A DNA stretch of 64,000 nucleotides from JBMDXB01 sp048594975 (lineage in GTDB: Bacteria > Acidobacteriota > Vicinamibacteria > Vicinamibacterales > 2-12-FULL-66-21): assembly GCA_048594975.1 (NCBI GenBank), contig JBMDXQ010000024.1, forward strand, positions 124,001 to 188,000. The letters are read 5' to 3'. This document shows, one piece after another, positions 8,129-19,604 of the stretch (its first letter is position 1; each line of letters starts with the position of its first letter). Position numbers and translations under genes: made by a program. The notes under the pieces are model-generated. The model saw only the letters and a program-made list of their open reading frames with translations, made no database searches and was not told the origin of the DNA.

Positions 8129-9130
8129 TCAGGGCGCCACGGTGGCTGCCACGGCCTTGTAGACGAGCGCCGCTATCAACGCCGAAGCCGGGATGGTGAG
8201 GATCCAGGCCCAGATGATCCGACCTGCGACGCCCCACCGGACGGCGGACAGGCGCTTGATCGACCCGACGCCCATGATCGCGCCGGTTATGGTGTGCGTC
8301 GTGCTCACGGGGATCCCCAGATGCGTGGCAGTGAAGAGCGAGAACGCGCCGGCGGTTTCCGCGGCGAAGCCGCCGACCGGCTGCAGCTTCGTGATCTTGG
8401 TCCCCATCGTGTGGATGATGCGCCAGCCTCCCGACAGCGTCCCGAGCGCGATCGCGGCGTGCGCCGCGAGCACCACCCAGAGGTCGATGCGGAAACTGCT
8501 GATGTAGCCACCGGCGAGGAGCACGCCGGCAATGATGCCCATCGTCTTCTGCGCGTCGTTCCCACCGTGACCGAGGCTGTACGCCGCCGCTGACAACAGC
8601 TGCAAGCGGCGGAACCAGTGATCGACCCGGCCGGGAGACGTCGGAGAGAAAATCCACTGGATCGCAACCATCAGCACGAACCCGAGCGCCATGCCGATGA
8701 GCGGCGCCAGGGCGATGAAAATCAGGGTCTTGGTCCAGCCGCCCGGGATGATCGCGACGAAGCCGGCCTTGGCCACGGCGGCGCCGGCGTAGCCGCCGAT
8801 GAGTGCGTGGGACGAGCTCGTCGGCAGCCCCAGGTACCACGTGATCAGGTCCCACACGATGGCGCCCATCAGGGCGGCGAAGATGACGGTGAAGGTGACG
8901 ACGCTGAGATCGACCAGCCCGGACCCGACCGTCTTGGCCACGGCCGTGCCGAACGCGAAGGCGGCGACGAAGTTGAAGAAGGCCGCCCAGATGACCGCCT
9001 TGCCCGGCGTGAGCACGCGCGTCGAGACGACGGTCGCAATCGAGTTGGCCGCGTCGTGGAAACCGTTGATGTAGTCGAAGACGAGCGCGACGAGGATCAG
9101 GCAGACGACGGCGAGCAGATTGGCGTCCAT
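8129..9130 (-). CDS. PiT-family inorganic phosphate transporter
   Basis: This is a 333-residue inner-membrane carrier for low-affinity phosphate/metal symport. Both inverted PiT signatures are present: YINGFHDAANSIATVVSTR near the N-terminus with WYLGLPTSSSHALIGGYAG, and in the second half GHGGNDAQKTMGII with GIPVSTTHTITGAIMG. About ten hydrophobic segments follow the family plan. It starts 7 bases after the DUF47 gene, so the pair is an operon transcribed leftwards. Its stop lies a few bases from that of the convergent sensor kinase. A candidate PHO box lies upstream of the pair (9809-9824). The lack of a large central hydrophilic loop fits the short bacterial PiT form. Confidence 0.93.
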   Translation of the reverse strand: MDANLLAVVCLILVALVFDYINGFHDAANSIATVVSTRVLTPGKAVIWAAFFNFVAAFAFGTAVAKTVGSGLVDLSVVTFTVIFAALMGAIVWDLITWYLGLPTSSSHALIGGYAGAAVAKAGFVAIIPGGWTKTLIFIALAPLIGMALGFVLMVAIQWIFSPTSPGRVDHWFRRLQLLSAAAYSLGHGGNDAQKTMGIIAGVLLAGGYISSFRIDLWVVLAAHAAIALGTLSGGWRIIHTMGTKITKLQPVGGFAAETAGAFSLFTATHLGIPVSTTHTITGAIMGVGSIKRLSAVRWGVAGRIIWAWILTIPASALIAALVYKAVAATVAP

Positions 9131-9137
9131 TCCCGAA

Positions 9138-9758
9138 TCAGGCGTGCTTCACGACGACGCCTTCGAGCAGGTTCGCCACGTCCTCGCAGCGATCCGTCGC
9201 CTGTTCGAGGAAGTCCAGGATCTCCTTCCACTTCATGATGGTGATGGGGTCGCGCTCTTCTTCGAACAGCCGCCTCACCGCCGCCTGGTGCGCGCGATCC
9301 GCCTCGTTTTCGAGCCGGTTGATCTCCACCGCCGGCTCGGCGACCCCCTTGCGGCGTTCCAGCGCCTTCATCGCCTTGACGAGCTGCTCGCTCGATGCGC
9401 CGATGATCCGCCCCAGCTCCCGGGCGTCGGGCCGGACGTGCTCGATGTGGTACAGCCGGATGATCGCCGCGGACGCGTCGATCGCGTCCATGACGTCGTC
9501 GAGGGTGCGCGCGAGCGAGTGGATGTCCTCGCGGTCCAGCGGCGTCACGAACGTGCGGTGGAGGCGCTGGATGACCTCGTGCGTGAGGAAATCGCACTTG
9601 TGCTCGATTTCCTTGATCTCGTCGGCCTTGTCCCAGATCGGCCGGTCGGGCGCGAGCATCTCCTCGAGCAGCGCCGCCCCGCGGCGAATCTGGTCGGCCA
9701 GCGCCACGAAATCGTCGAAGAACCGTTCCTCGCGCGGTATCAGCCTGAACGCCACCAC
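9138..9758 (-). CDS. DUF47 / PhoU-like phosphate transport accessory protein
   Basis: This is a 206-residue all-helical protein of the DUF47 (TIGR00153, PhoU-related) family. Such proteins are routinely encoded with PiT carriers and are thought to tune them. Family landmarks are FFDDFVALADQIRRGA, IKEIEHKCDFLTHEVIQRL, FVTPLDREDIHSLA and LDDVMDAIDASA. The start is one of two adjacent GTG codons; GGAGGAT sits just upstream and its spacing favours the second (about 9755). The gene is first in an operon with the PiT gene and has a KTNAC-type direct repeat about 50 bases upstream. Confidence 0.9.
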   Translation of the reverse strand: MVAFRLIPREERFFDDFVALADQIRRGAALLEEMLAPDRPIWDKADEIKEIEHKCDFLTHEVIQRLHRTFVTPLDREDIHSLARTLDDVMDAIDASAAIIRLYHIEHVRPDARELGRIIGASSEQLVKAMKALERRKGVAEPAVEINRLENEADRAHQAAVRRLFEEERDPITIMKWKEILDFLEQATDRCEDVANLLEGVVVKHA

Positions 9759-9808
9759 ATCCTCCGGCGGGTGGATCTTAGCAGATCTGCATCAGATTTA
9801 ACGGCGCC

Positions 9809-9824
9809 GTAACGCGAACGTCAC
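9809..9824 (-). promoter_or_regulatory. candidate PHO box upstream of the DUF47-PiT operon
   Basis: Read towards the operon, the half-sites GTGAC and GTTAC are separated by six bases (11-bp period). GTTAA follows in register at 9798-9802. A -10 at the usual 10-base gap is not evident; TAAGAT at 9775-9780 is the nearest AT-rich hexamer. The first 16 bases closely match the site before the porin gene. Confidence 0.5.
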
Positions 9825-9977
9825 ATGGCCGTCGCCGGCTGGGGCGCATCGGGTGCGCGGCAAACGCCGCCCGCCCGTGCCGGTTGCCAGCGCACGACGC
9901 CGGCGGAATAGGGCGGCGCGTTCTCCATTCGACGCGCCCCGCCCGACCGCGCAACCCGGCCGAAGCCCACCACGGGC

Positions 9978-11072
9978 TCACGTCATCACGCCCATGAAGA
10001 ACAGCACCAGCTCCAGGATCAGGATGAGGACGATCGTGAGCTCGAGCAGCTCACCACGGGACATGCCGGACTGTTCGACGGCGAACCGGTAGATGTCGTC
10101 GAGCGTCTCGAGCTTGTTCTGGACGTCCGCCTTCCACGTGCCGAGGCCGAGGCGCTCGGCGGCGAGGCGAAAGAGCCGGGCGGCGTACAGGTCGCCGGTG
10201 AACTTGACGGCGTTTTCCGTCCGGTCGGTCAGCTCGTTGACGTCGATGAACAGCGAGTGCACCTGCCGCGCGGCGCGCGTGTAACGCCGGCCGAGCCACT
10301 GCTCGTGCCAGCGCGGCCGCTGCAGGCGACCGTAGATCACCGCCAGCTCGCGGTCGAGCAGCTGGTCGTAATAGCGGAACTCCAGCAGCTGCGTGTTGGC
10401 GAACTCCAGGATGTCGAGCGCCCCCTGCGTGCCGGCCGGCGTGTCGTAGACGAACGCAGCGTTCCACGTCGGCACGACCAGGTCCGTTTCCAGGTAGGAG
10501 ATGCGCTGGCCGAGGATGACGGCGCGCTCCTGCTCGCTGAGCGGCTCGCGCTCGCCGCGCAGCATCGCGGCGAGCGTCGCCCCGCGCCGCGCGATCAGCT
10601 CCTCTGCCGTCAGCGGCTCCTCCAGCTCGTGAACGGCGACGACGAGATAGTCCTCGGACAGGAACTCAGCGCGCGCGCCCTTCACCGCCGGGGCGACGCG
10701 CGCCGTCACCTTGAGACAGAGCTGCTCCGCGCCCCGCTCCAGCTCGGGGCTCTCGACGAAGCTCGCGCCGAGCGATTCCAGCTCCGCCCACGCCCCCTGG
10801 AAGCTGCGGGTGAGCGCGATCGAGATGACGCCGTAGTCGTAGACGCGGATGCGCGCGCGAAACCCCCCGATCTCGCGCTCCCCGACCGCCTCTCCGTCGA
10901 ACGAGAGCGGCGGCTTCTCGTACTGCACGTACGCCGGCGTCGTCGGTTTCGGCGCCAGGCGCGAGGGAACCGCGTCGGCCCCGATGATGCGCGCGACGGT
11001 CGCCAGGTCAACGGTCTCGCACACGTCGTACAAGTAGAACGCGACCAGCTGCGCGGCGCGAATCTCCGGCAC
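9978..11072 (-). CDS. RMD1/DUF155-like membrane-anchored protein
   Basis: This 364-residue protein has a soluble N-terminal region with FRARIRVYDYGVISIAL and a long helical C-terminal region ending in one hydrophobic helix (ELTIVLILILELVLFFMG) right at the C-terminus. That plan, with the preceding KLETLDDIYRFAVEQSGMSRGE-type helix, resembles the RMD1/RMND1 (DUF155) family, which in eukaryotes acts at the mitochondrial inner membrane. Bacterial members are uncharacterised. It appears to be a tail-anchored inner-membrane protein facing the cytoplasm. It stands alone, 170 bases downstream of the large TonB receptor on the same strand. The family call is moderate and the function unknown. Confidence 0.6.
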   Translation of the reverse strand: MPEIRAAQLVAFYLYDVCETVDLATVARIIGADAVPSRLAPKPTTPAYVQYEKPPLSFDGEAVGEREIGGFRARIRVYDYGVISIALTRSFQGAWAELESLGASFVESPELERGAEQLCLKVTARVAPAVKGARAEFLSEDYLVVAVHELEEPLTAEELIARRGATLAAMLRGEREPLSEQERAVILGQRISYLETDLVVPTWNAAFVYDTPAGTQGALDILEFANTQLLEFRYYDQLLDRELAVIYGRLQRPRWHEQWLGRRYTRAARQVHSLFIDVNELTDRTENAVKFTGDLYAARLFRLAAERLGLGTWKADVQNKLETLDDIYRFAVEQSGMSRGELLELTIVLILILELVLFFMGVMT

Positions 11073-11242
11073 GATGTGATGATGTCACGGTTTGCCGTTC
11101 CGGCATTGGACACGGCAGCCATCCGGCCGATGGCTGCCGCGCGGTCAGACGTGATCCGGGACCGCGGTGGTGACGGTCGCGGCGCGGCCGGCGATACCCC
11201 GGGCGGGCCGGGACACTTGCGTTCCCGGAAAGGGTGAACGCG

Positions 11243-14827
<3,585 letters not shown>

Positions 14828-14912
14828 CAAGGGAACCTCCTCACGAAGTCGCATGAGGCCGGGCGGCGAACTGCAAGCCCGGTGAACGCGCACATCCGGC
14901 GCGGTCAAGTGC

Positions 14913-14966
14913 AGGCTACGGGGCCATCGTGAAGGCGACGTGAAGGCGTTGTTTCCCGCGGGTTAA
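14913..14966 (-). promoter_or_regulatory. candidate PHO-type promoter of the TonB receptor
   Basis: Read leftwards, four half-sites lie exactly 11 bases apart: TTAAC (14966-14962), GAAAC (14955-14951), TTCAC (14944-14940) and TTCAC (14933-14929). Ten bases later is the hexamer TAGCCT (14918-14913). The predicted leader is about 80 bases. The layout is the same as before pstS and the orphan regulator. Confidence 0.7.
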
Positions 14967-15041
14967 ATGTCGGCGGTGGCGAAGGCGAAGTCGCTTGCCG
15001 GGGACGGCTCACTGCCGGTATGTTGCACGGCCGTCGCAGTT

Positions 15042-15095
15042 TTTACATGGCTGCAACAGCAACGTGACGTTCCGGTAACGGCGCGCGCCTATCGT
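15042..15095 (+). promoter_or_regulatory. candidate PHO-type promoter of the OprP-like porin
   Basis: Half-sites TTTAC (15042), GCAAC (15053), GTGAC (15064) and GTAAC (15075) are spaced 11 bases apart. A 10-base gap and then TATCGT (15090-15095) follow. The start codon lies about 50 bases further on. The same gap and the same -10 hexamer occur before mgsA. Confidence 0.7.
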
Positions 15096-15146
15096 GGCGA
15101 CCAACCGACACCCCGCGCGCACGTCATCGTGACGAAGGAGGATTCT

Positions 15147-16388
15147 TTGCATCGCGCAGCGCTCGTGATCGTGGTCGTGTTCTGGACAGGGCCGGTATTC
15201 GCGCAAGCCGCCGCACCACAGCCGCCGCCTCCACCCCCGCCAGAAACGAAGGTCGAGGCGTCGCGCGGCGGCATCACGATCTCCTCGGGTGTCAACAGTC
15301 TCACCATCGGGGCGCGGGCGCAGATCCGCTGGACCCTGGAGGATCGCGAGGCCTTCGACGGCGATAGCGCCGGCCCCGGCGTGGGCAACGAGGACGGCCC
15401 GCTCAGCGCCTTCGACGTGCCCCGGCTCCGCGTCACGCTGAGCGGCGGCGTCTTCAAGCCGTGGATGAAGTACGCCTTCCAGTTCGACTTCAGCCGCACG
15501 TCGGGCGAGGGCGCGAGCAAGATCAAGGACGCGACCCTCGAGATCCGTCCTGTCGGCCGGAACTTCCGCGTCCAGGCGGGCCAGTTCAAGGTGCCCTTCG
15601 GCCTCCAGCAGATCACCTCGTCTGGGCGCCTGCAGTTCGTCGACCGCGCAATAACGGACGCGAAGTTCAACCCCGCCCGCGACATGGGCGTGACACTCAG
15701 CGGGACGGCCGCGGCCCGCCGCTTCGGCTACGACGTCGGCGTCTTCAACGGCGCCGGCGAATCGGTCAGGCAGAACAACGGCTCCCACCTGTGGTCCGCG
15801 CGCGCGTATTTCGACCCGTTCGGCGTGTATACCCTGTCGGAGAGCGCCGTGGACGCCGGGGATAGCGGGGTGCTGCACGTCGGCGTCGCCGCGCATGGCG
15901 GCAAGCAGATTCGCGGCCGGACCGCCGCCGGCGTCTTCGAGAATCCCGACGACCAGCGAGCGGTCAACGTGGAGTTCGCTTACAAGCGGCCGCGCTTCTA
16001 CACGACCGCGGAGCACTTCTGGATGACCGACGAACAGCAGGTCCCCGTTTCCGGTCCGGATATCGATTCCCGCGGCTACCACGTGCAGGCGGGGGTCATG
16101 CCCCTCTCAGGCCGGCCACTTGAGGTGGGAATCCTCTACGCGAGGATCACTGGAGACACCGAAATCGACGATGCCGATGTGTCGGAGCTGCGCGGCGTGG
16201 TTGGCTATTTCTTCCAGGGGCACAACCTGAAGCTGCAGGCCGACGCCGGCCAGCTCGCGTACGGCGCGAACTACGCGACGCTGTCGTCCCGTGCGCGACA
16301 GGGACTGCCGGCGCTCGGCCCGCGACTCGTCTCGGGCCAGAGCCTCGCCGACACGCAGGTCCGCGTCCAGCTGCAGCTGGCGTTCTGA
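15147..16388 (+). CDS. OprP/OprO-like phosphate-selective porin
   Basis: The TTG at 15147 is chosen as start because AAGGAGGA lies just upstream and the reading then opens a signal peptide (LHRAALVIVVVFWTGPVFAQA). Upstream in-frame starts overlap the promoter. The mature protein has a proline-rich linker and then a porin O/P barrel: LTIGARAQIRWTLEDREAF, PWMKYAFQFDFSRTSG, FRVQAGQFKVPFGLQQ, and a C-terminal strand RVQLQLAF. At 413 residues it fits the OprP/OprO (PF07396) size. It should form an outer-membrane channel for phosphate or other anions. A PHO-type promoter just upstream supports phosphate control. It is divergent from the TonB receptor. Confidence 0.85.
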   Translation: MHRAALVIVVVFWTGPVFAQAAAPQPPPPPPPETKVEASRGGITISSGVNSLTIGARAQIRWTLEDREAFDGDSAGPGVGNEDGPLSAFDVPRLRVTLSGGVFKPWMKYAFQFDFSRTSGEGASKIKDATLEIRPVGRNFRVQAGQFKVPFGLQQITSSGRLQFVDRAITDAKFNPARDMGVTLSGTAAARRFGYDVGVFNGAGESVRQNNGSHLWSARAYFDPFGVYTLSESAVDAGDSGVLHVGVAAHGGKQIRGRTAAGVFENPDDQRAVNVEFAYKRPRFYTTAEHFWMTDEQQVPVSGPDIDSRGYHVQAGVMPLSGRPLEVGILYARITGDTEIDDADVSELRGVVGYFFQGHNLKLQADAGQLAYGANYATLSSRARQGLPALGPRLVSGQSLADTQVRVQLQLAF

Positions 16389-16481
16389 CGGGTGTGCCGT
16401 GCGTCACGTGAGACGTGCCAGCGGGCTCTGCGCGTGGGGCCGGGCGCGCCTTGTCGGTTGAAAGTGGCTGGCAGTCGCAAA

Positions 16482-16549
16482 CGGGCCTGCGGCAGGCCCG
16501 CCCTCACGAAGGCGCGAAGGGTGCTTCGCGCCTTCGCGCCCCTTCGTGA
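16482..16549. repeat. paired hairpins between convergent genes
   Basis: A first palindrome, CGGGCCTGC with GCAGGCCCG (16482-16500), is followed by a longer imperfect one with outer arms TCACGAAGG and CCTTCGTGA (16504-16549) and repeated GCGCGAAGG/CGCGCCTTC inside. They lie between the porin and arsC stops and may act as a two-way terminator or be a dispersed repeat. No T-run follows. Confidence 0.6.
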
Positions 16550-16588
16550 TGTGCGAAAGCGTAACGGGCCACAGGCAGCCGCCAGAGA

Positions 16589-16996
16589 CTACGTGCGGCG
16601 GGCCACCCGCTCGCGTTCGACGAGGTGCGCAACCCGGTCGCGGATCTCGTCACGGATGGCGCGGACGCGCTCGAGCGGCTGGTCTTTCGGGTCGGCCAGC
16701 GGCCAGTCCTCGACCCGGGCGCCGGGCACGTACGGGCACCGGTCCCCGCACCCCATCGTCACCAGCACGTGCACGCCGGCCGCGAGCTCCGGCGTGAGCT
16801 TCCGGGGTGTCGCGCTCGCCAGGTCGATGCCCACCTCGCGCATCGCGTGGATGACGACGGGGTGTACCCGTTCGCCCGGCTCCGTGCCGGCCGAGATCCC
16901 GCGGGCGAGCGCCTGATCGGCGAGTTGGCTGAACCACGCAGCGGCGATCTGGGATCGGCCAGCGTTGTGAACGCACGCGAACAGGACGGTCTTCAT
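16589..16996 (-). CDS. arsC: arsenate reductase, low-molecular-weight phosphatase type
   Basis: From the ATG at 16996, with GGAG upstream, the product is 135 residues. The phosphatase loop CVHNAGRSQ (Cys about residue 8, Arg about 14) lies at the N-terminus, a later TMGCGDRCPYVPG holds the two further cysteines, and VEDWPLADP holds the catalytic Asp. This is the thioredoxin-coupled (pI258-like) arsenate reductase fold, which reduces arsenate to arsenite. It is the last gene of a leftward pair with arsM, separated by repeats. Control is probably by the divergent ArsR. A protein-tyrosine phosphatase role is the alternative, but the cysteine set and neighbours favour arsenate. Confidence 0.88.
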   Translation of the reverse strand: MKTVLFACVHNAGRSQIAAAWFSQLADQALARGISAGTEPGERVHPVVIHAMREVGIDLASATPRKLTPELAAGVHVLVTMGCGDRCPYVPGARVEDWPLADPKDQPLERVRAIRDEIRDRVAHLVERERVARRT

Positions 16997-17002
16997 CGCC
17001 AG

Positions 17003-17052
17003 CTCCAAAAGGGGGCTGGCCTCCTTTCCCGGAACGGAGGCAGCCCCCTCCC
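17003..17052. repeat. inverted pair of GGAGGCAGCCCCC-type repeats
   Basis: AAAAGGGGGCTGGCCTCCTTT is followed, after CCCGGAAC, by GGAGGCAGCCCCC in the opposite sense, so the pair can fold into a hairpin. It fills the gap between arsM and arsC and is the same family as at 349-397. It may reduce read-through into arsC. Confidence 0.6.
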
Positions 17053-17054
17053 TA

Positions 17055-17912
17055 TCAGGTGCAGCATTCGGAGCCGCAGCAGCCCCGGCTGGCGGCCACC
17101 GCATGCGGCTTCATGCCCCGCACGAATGCGCTGGCGAACTTGCCGTCCACCTCGGGCGCCAGCGCGTCAACGTCCAATCCCGCCGCAGTCAGGAACTCCC
17201 GCGCGTCCTCCACCCTGTAGACCCGCCAGGCTTCGACGTCGACGGCGGTGAACCCCGCCTGCTCGAGCAGGCGCCGATACTCGCCTTCGTCCAGCGCGCC
17301 GGCAACGCAGCCGACCCAGAGTTCGATGCTCCGCCGGATGCCGGCCGGCACCTCGCCGCGCACGACCACGTCGGAGACGGCAAAACGGCCGCCCGGCTTC
17401 AGGACGCGGAAGGCCTCCCGCAGCACCCGCCCCTTGTCGGCGGACAGGTTGATCACGCAGTTCGAGATGATGACGTCGACGGAGTTGTCGGGGAGCGGGA
17501 TGCTCTCGATTTCCCCCTTGAGGAAGTCGACGTTCGTGGCGCCCGCCTTCCGCTGGTTCTCGCGCGCGAGCGCGAGCATCTCGTCGGTCATGTCGAGCCC
17601 ATAGACCCTGCCGGCGGGTCCGACGCGCCTGGCCGAGAGCAGCACATCGATGCCGCCGCCCGAGCCGAGGTCCAGCACCGTCTCGCCCTCGTGCAGCTCG
17701 ATGAGCGCCGTCGGGTTACCGCAGCCGAGCGAGGCGGCGACCGCCTCCTGCGGCACTGCGGCGGTCTCGTCCGAGCTGTAGAGATTCGAGGTGATGGGGT
17801 CGCTGCACCCGCATGCCGGCCCACAGCAGCCTGCCTTGTCGGCGCCGCTGCGCGCCCGTTCAGCCGCGTCCCCGTACTTCGCCTGGATGGTTTCCTTCAG
17901 TGCCTGACTCAT
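17055..17912 (-). CDS. arsM: arsenite S-adenosylmethionine methyltransferase
   Basis: The start is the ATG at 17912 (MSQALKETIQ), giving 285 residues. An N-terminal cysteine cluster (AGCCGPACGCSDP) is followed by the SAM site VLDLGSGGGIDVLLSARRVG, then GLDMTDEMLALA, and the ArsM-type Cys segment SNCVINLSADKGRVLREAFRVLKPGGR. A third conserved Cys is in WVGCVAGAL, and extra cysteines (GCCGSECC) sit at the C-terminus. The cysteines in NCVINL and GCVAGAL bind As(III), which the enzyme methylates. It is expressed leftwards from the arsenic divergent promoter and is followed by arsC. The start is preceded by a usable GGAGG-like site. Confidence 0.9.
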   Translation of the reverse strand: MSQALKETIQAKYGDAAERARSGADKAGCCGPACGCSDPITSNLYSSDETAAVPQEAVAASLGCGNPTALIELHEGETVLDLGSGGGIDVLLSARRVGPAGRVYGLDMTDEMLALARENQRKAGATNVDFLKGEIESIPLPDNSVDVIISNCVINLSADKGRVLREAFRVLKPGGRFAVSDVVVRGEVPAGIRRSIELWVGCVAGALDEGEYRRLLEQAGFTAVDVEAWRVYRVEDAREFLTAAGLDVDALAPEVDGKFASAFVRGMKPHAVAASRGCCGSECCT

Positions 17913-17980
17913 CGTTGGGCCTCCCAAGGTACTCGGCGCCCCCGGCGCTCAGCGCCCTGCGAGCGCGCCCGCTTCAATAC

Positions 17981-18046
17981 ATTCGCAGAAGCGAATATAT
18001 TGCGCACGATAGCGGGAAGCAGTATATTTGTCAAGGCGAATATCGC
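17981..18046. promoter_or_regulatory. divergent arsM/arsR promoters with ArsR-type operators
   Basis: A perfect inverted repeat, ATTCGC-AGAA-GCGAAT (17981-17996), and a smaller one, GCGA-ATA-TCGC (18036-18046), bracket overlapping promoters. Rightwards: TTGCGC (18000-18005), 17 bases, TATATT (18023-18028). Leftwards: TTGACA (18034-18029), 17 bases, TATCGT (18011-18006). Binding of ArsR here would block both directions and would be relieved by arsenite. Confidence 0.75.
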
Positions 18047-18059
18047 AGGGCGGGCACCC

Positions 18060-18458
18060 ATGGCAGACGCGCGGCTCGAATCGCTCGAAACCGTGTTCAA
18101 GGCGCTGGCGGACCGGACGCGGCTGCGGATTCTCGGGCTCCTTCGCACGGATGAAATCTGCGTCTGCCACATCCACGAGAGCCTCGGCGTGCCGCAGCCC
18201 ACGATTTCCCGGCACCTCGCCTATCTGAGGAACTCCGGCCTGGTCATCGCCCGCAAGGATGGCCTCTGGGTGCACTACCGGCTGGCGGATGTCGACGACG
18301 CGGTCGTGCGGACACTTCTCGACGCGGTGGGGCACGCGCTCGGCCACCTCGACTCGGGCAGACGCGACCACAAGCGGCTGGCCACCCATGTCGACGTGCC
18401 GGCGCCGCGGTGGATTCCGATCCGGAGCGCTCCGTGCTGCGGCGGACCGTCCCGTTAA
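18060..18458 (+). CDS. arsR: ArsR-family arsenic-responsive repressor
   Basis: This is a 132-residue winged-helix protein. The helix-turn-helix segment reads VPQPTISRHLAYLRNSGLV, and the metal-sensing motif is EICVCHIHES, with Cys about 34 and 36 in the ELCVCDL-type position. A C-terminal APCCGG adds two more cysteines. This is the classic As(III)/Sb(III) sensor arrangement. The start is the ATG at 18060. It is divergent from arsM-arsC and shares a promoter region with palindromic operators, so it should repress both itself and that operon. The tail past residue 105 is longer than in short ArsR proteins. Confidence 0.9.
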   Translation: MADARLESLETVFKALADRTRLRILGLLRTDEICVCHIHESLGVPQPTISRHLAYLRNSGLVIARKDGLWVHYRLADVDDAVVRTLLDAVGHALGHLDSGRRDHKRLATHVDVPAPRWIPIRSAPCCGGPSR

Positions 18459-18508
18459 CCCACAATTAACGATCGCGTCATCTGCCCGAAACGCGCAGCC
18501 GCTAGCCT
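18455..18508 (+). promoter_or_regulatory. candidate PHO-type promoter of the orphan regulator
   Basis: Half-sites TTAAC (18455), TTAAC (18466), GTCAT (18477) and GAAAC (18488) are in strict 11-base register. Ten bases later is TAGCCT (18503-18508), and the ATG at 18516 follows seven bases after that, implying an almost leaderless mRNA. The regulator may thus control its own gene. Confidence 0.7.
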
Positions 18509-18515
18509 GACCGTC

Positions 18516-19208
18516 ATGGCCCCATCGGCGCGCGTGCTCGTCGTCGAGGACGAGCAGGACATCGCGCTGCTCATCAAGCACGCGCTCGACCGTTCGGGCG
18601 AGATGACGTCTGAAATCGTCGGCAGCGGGGACGTCGCGCTGCGCCGCATCAGCGAGGAACCGCCCGACCTGGTCCTCCTGGATCTCAACCTGCCGGTGGT
18701 CAGCGGGACGGAGGTTTGCCGCATCCTCAGGTCCCGTCCGGCGACGGCGTCGATTCCCGTGATCATGGTAACGGCCAGGACGAGCGAGGCCGACCGCGTC
18801 GCCGGCCTCGACCTGGGTGCCGACGACTACGTGACCAAGCCGTTCAGCCTGCGCGAACTGGCGGCCCGGGTGCGCGCCGTGCTGCGCCGCAGGTCGCAGG
18901 CAGAGCCGGCGCTGCCCTCGGTCTACCGCGGCGCTCGCCTCGTCGCCGACTTCGACGCGGTCTCGATTGCAGTGGACGGCCAGCCGGTCCGCCTCACGCG
19001 GCGCGAGTTCGAACTGCTCCGTTTCCTCGTCGAGAACCGGAACCGGGTGCTGTCGCGGGACCGCCTGCTGGAGCGCGTCTGGGGCTACGAACGGATGATC
19101 GAAACCCGATCGGTCGACGTACACGTCGGGCGGCTGCGTGCGAAGCTGGCCGGCGCCGGCGCGCAGATCGAAACCGTGGTCGGGCTCGGCTACCGCTTCG
19201 TGGAGTAG
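18516..19208 (+). CDS. orphan OmpR/PhoB-family response regulator
   Basis: This 230-residue regulator has receiver acidic residues EDE, phospho-acceptor Asp about 56 in LVLLDLNLPVVSG, and Lys about 108 in YVTKPFSL. The winged helix includes LTRREFELLRFLVENRNRVL and RSVDVHVGRLRAKL and ends GYRFVE. These features are those of PhoB. No kinase gene adjoins it. Its promoter carries four 11-bp half-sites of the type found before pstS, which suggests positive autoregulation and makes it a strong candidate for the PhoB of this organism. The regulator at 5631, paired with a PhoR-like kinase, is the alternative. Downstream lie small PHO-box genes and mgsA. Confidence 0.88.
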   Translation: MAPSARVLVVEDEQDIALLIKHALDRSGEMTSEIVGSGDVALRRISEEPPDLVLLDLNLPVVSGTEVCRILRSRPATASIPVIMVTARTSEADRVAGLDLGADDYVTKPFSLRELAARVRAVLRRRSQAEPALPSVYRGARLVADFDAVSIAVDGQPVRLTRREFELLRFLVENRNRVLSRDRLLERVWGYERMIETRSVDVHVGRLRAKLAGAGAQIETVVGLGYRFVE

Positions 19209-19221
19209 GCGCGCCGGCGCC

Positions 19222-19437
19222 TTACGGCGCGACGGGCCGCCAGCCCTCGTTTTCGAGGGTGCGAACAATCTCGGAAAAGTTGGCGAGCGCGCGCTCGACG
19301 CGGTGCCAGTCGTGGTACTGCGCCCGGCGGACGACGCGGCTGTCCGCTTCCTCCACGACCTCCCAGCCGTCCCCGGGCACGAGCTGTACGCTGAAGCGGC
19401 GCGTGTGACCGGCCTGAGTCAGTTGGCTGCTGAACAT
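19222..19437 (-). CDS. small uncharacterised protein with candidate PHO box
   Basis: This 71-residue protein, from the ATG at 19437, belongs to no family I recognise. It reads as beta strands (FSVQLV, GWEVVEE) followed by a charged helix and a C-terminal EGW motif (IVRTLENEGWRPV). Its second half can be aligned by eye with the next small protein (19605-19874): a W-E-hydrophobic strand, a basic patch, an R-A-L-A helix and a final E-x-GW. It has no signal peptide. A TTTAC-N6-TTTAC repeat lies 71 bases upstream in the right orientation. It converges on the orphan regulator with 13 bases between the stops. A role in phosphate starvation is only inferred. Confidence 0.55.
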   Translation of the reverse strand: MFSSQLTQAGHTRRFSVQLVPGDGWEVVEEADSRVVRRAQYHDWHRVERALANFSEIVRTLENEGWRPVAP

Positions 19438-19508
19438 CGACGCATCACTCCCAACGACGGCTGAGGATAGATACGGAGAACTTGTACTCCACCGCCTGGG
19501 CCGTGCAT

Positions 19509-19524
19509 GTAAACAGTATGTAAA
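19509..19524 (-). promoter_or_regulatory. candidate PHO box of the 71-residue protein gene
   Basis: Read leftwards, two exact TTTAC half-sites are separated by six bases (11-bp period). No further in-register half-site and no clear -10 at a 10-base gap were seen, so this is a weaker candidate than those before pstS or mgsA. Confidence 0.4.
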
Positions 19525-19604
19525 CAACCGAACCGGCTGCGTCGAGGTTCCGGCACGACAGCGCCGGCGCCTCGCGTCGCGGGCAGCGCACGAGCTTGGG
19601 GCAC

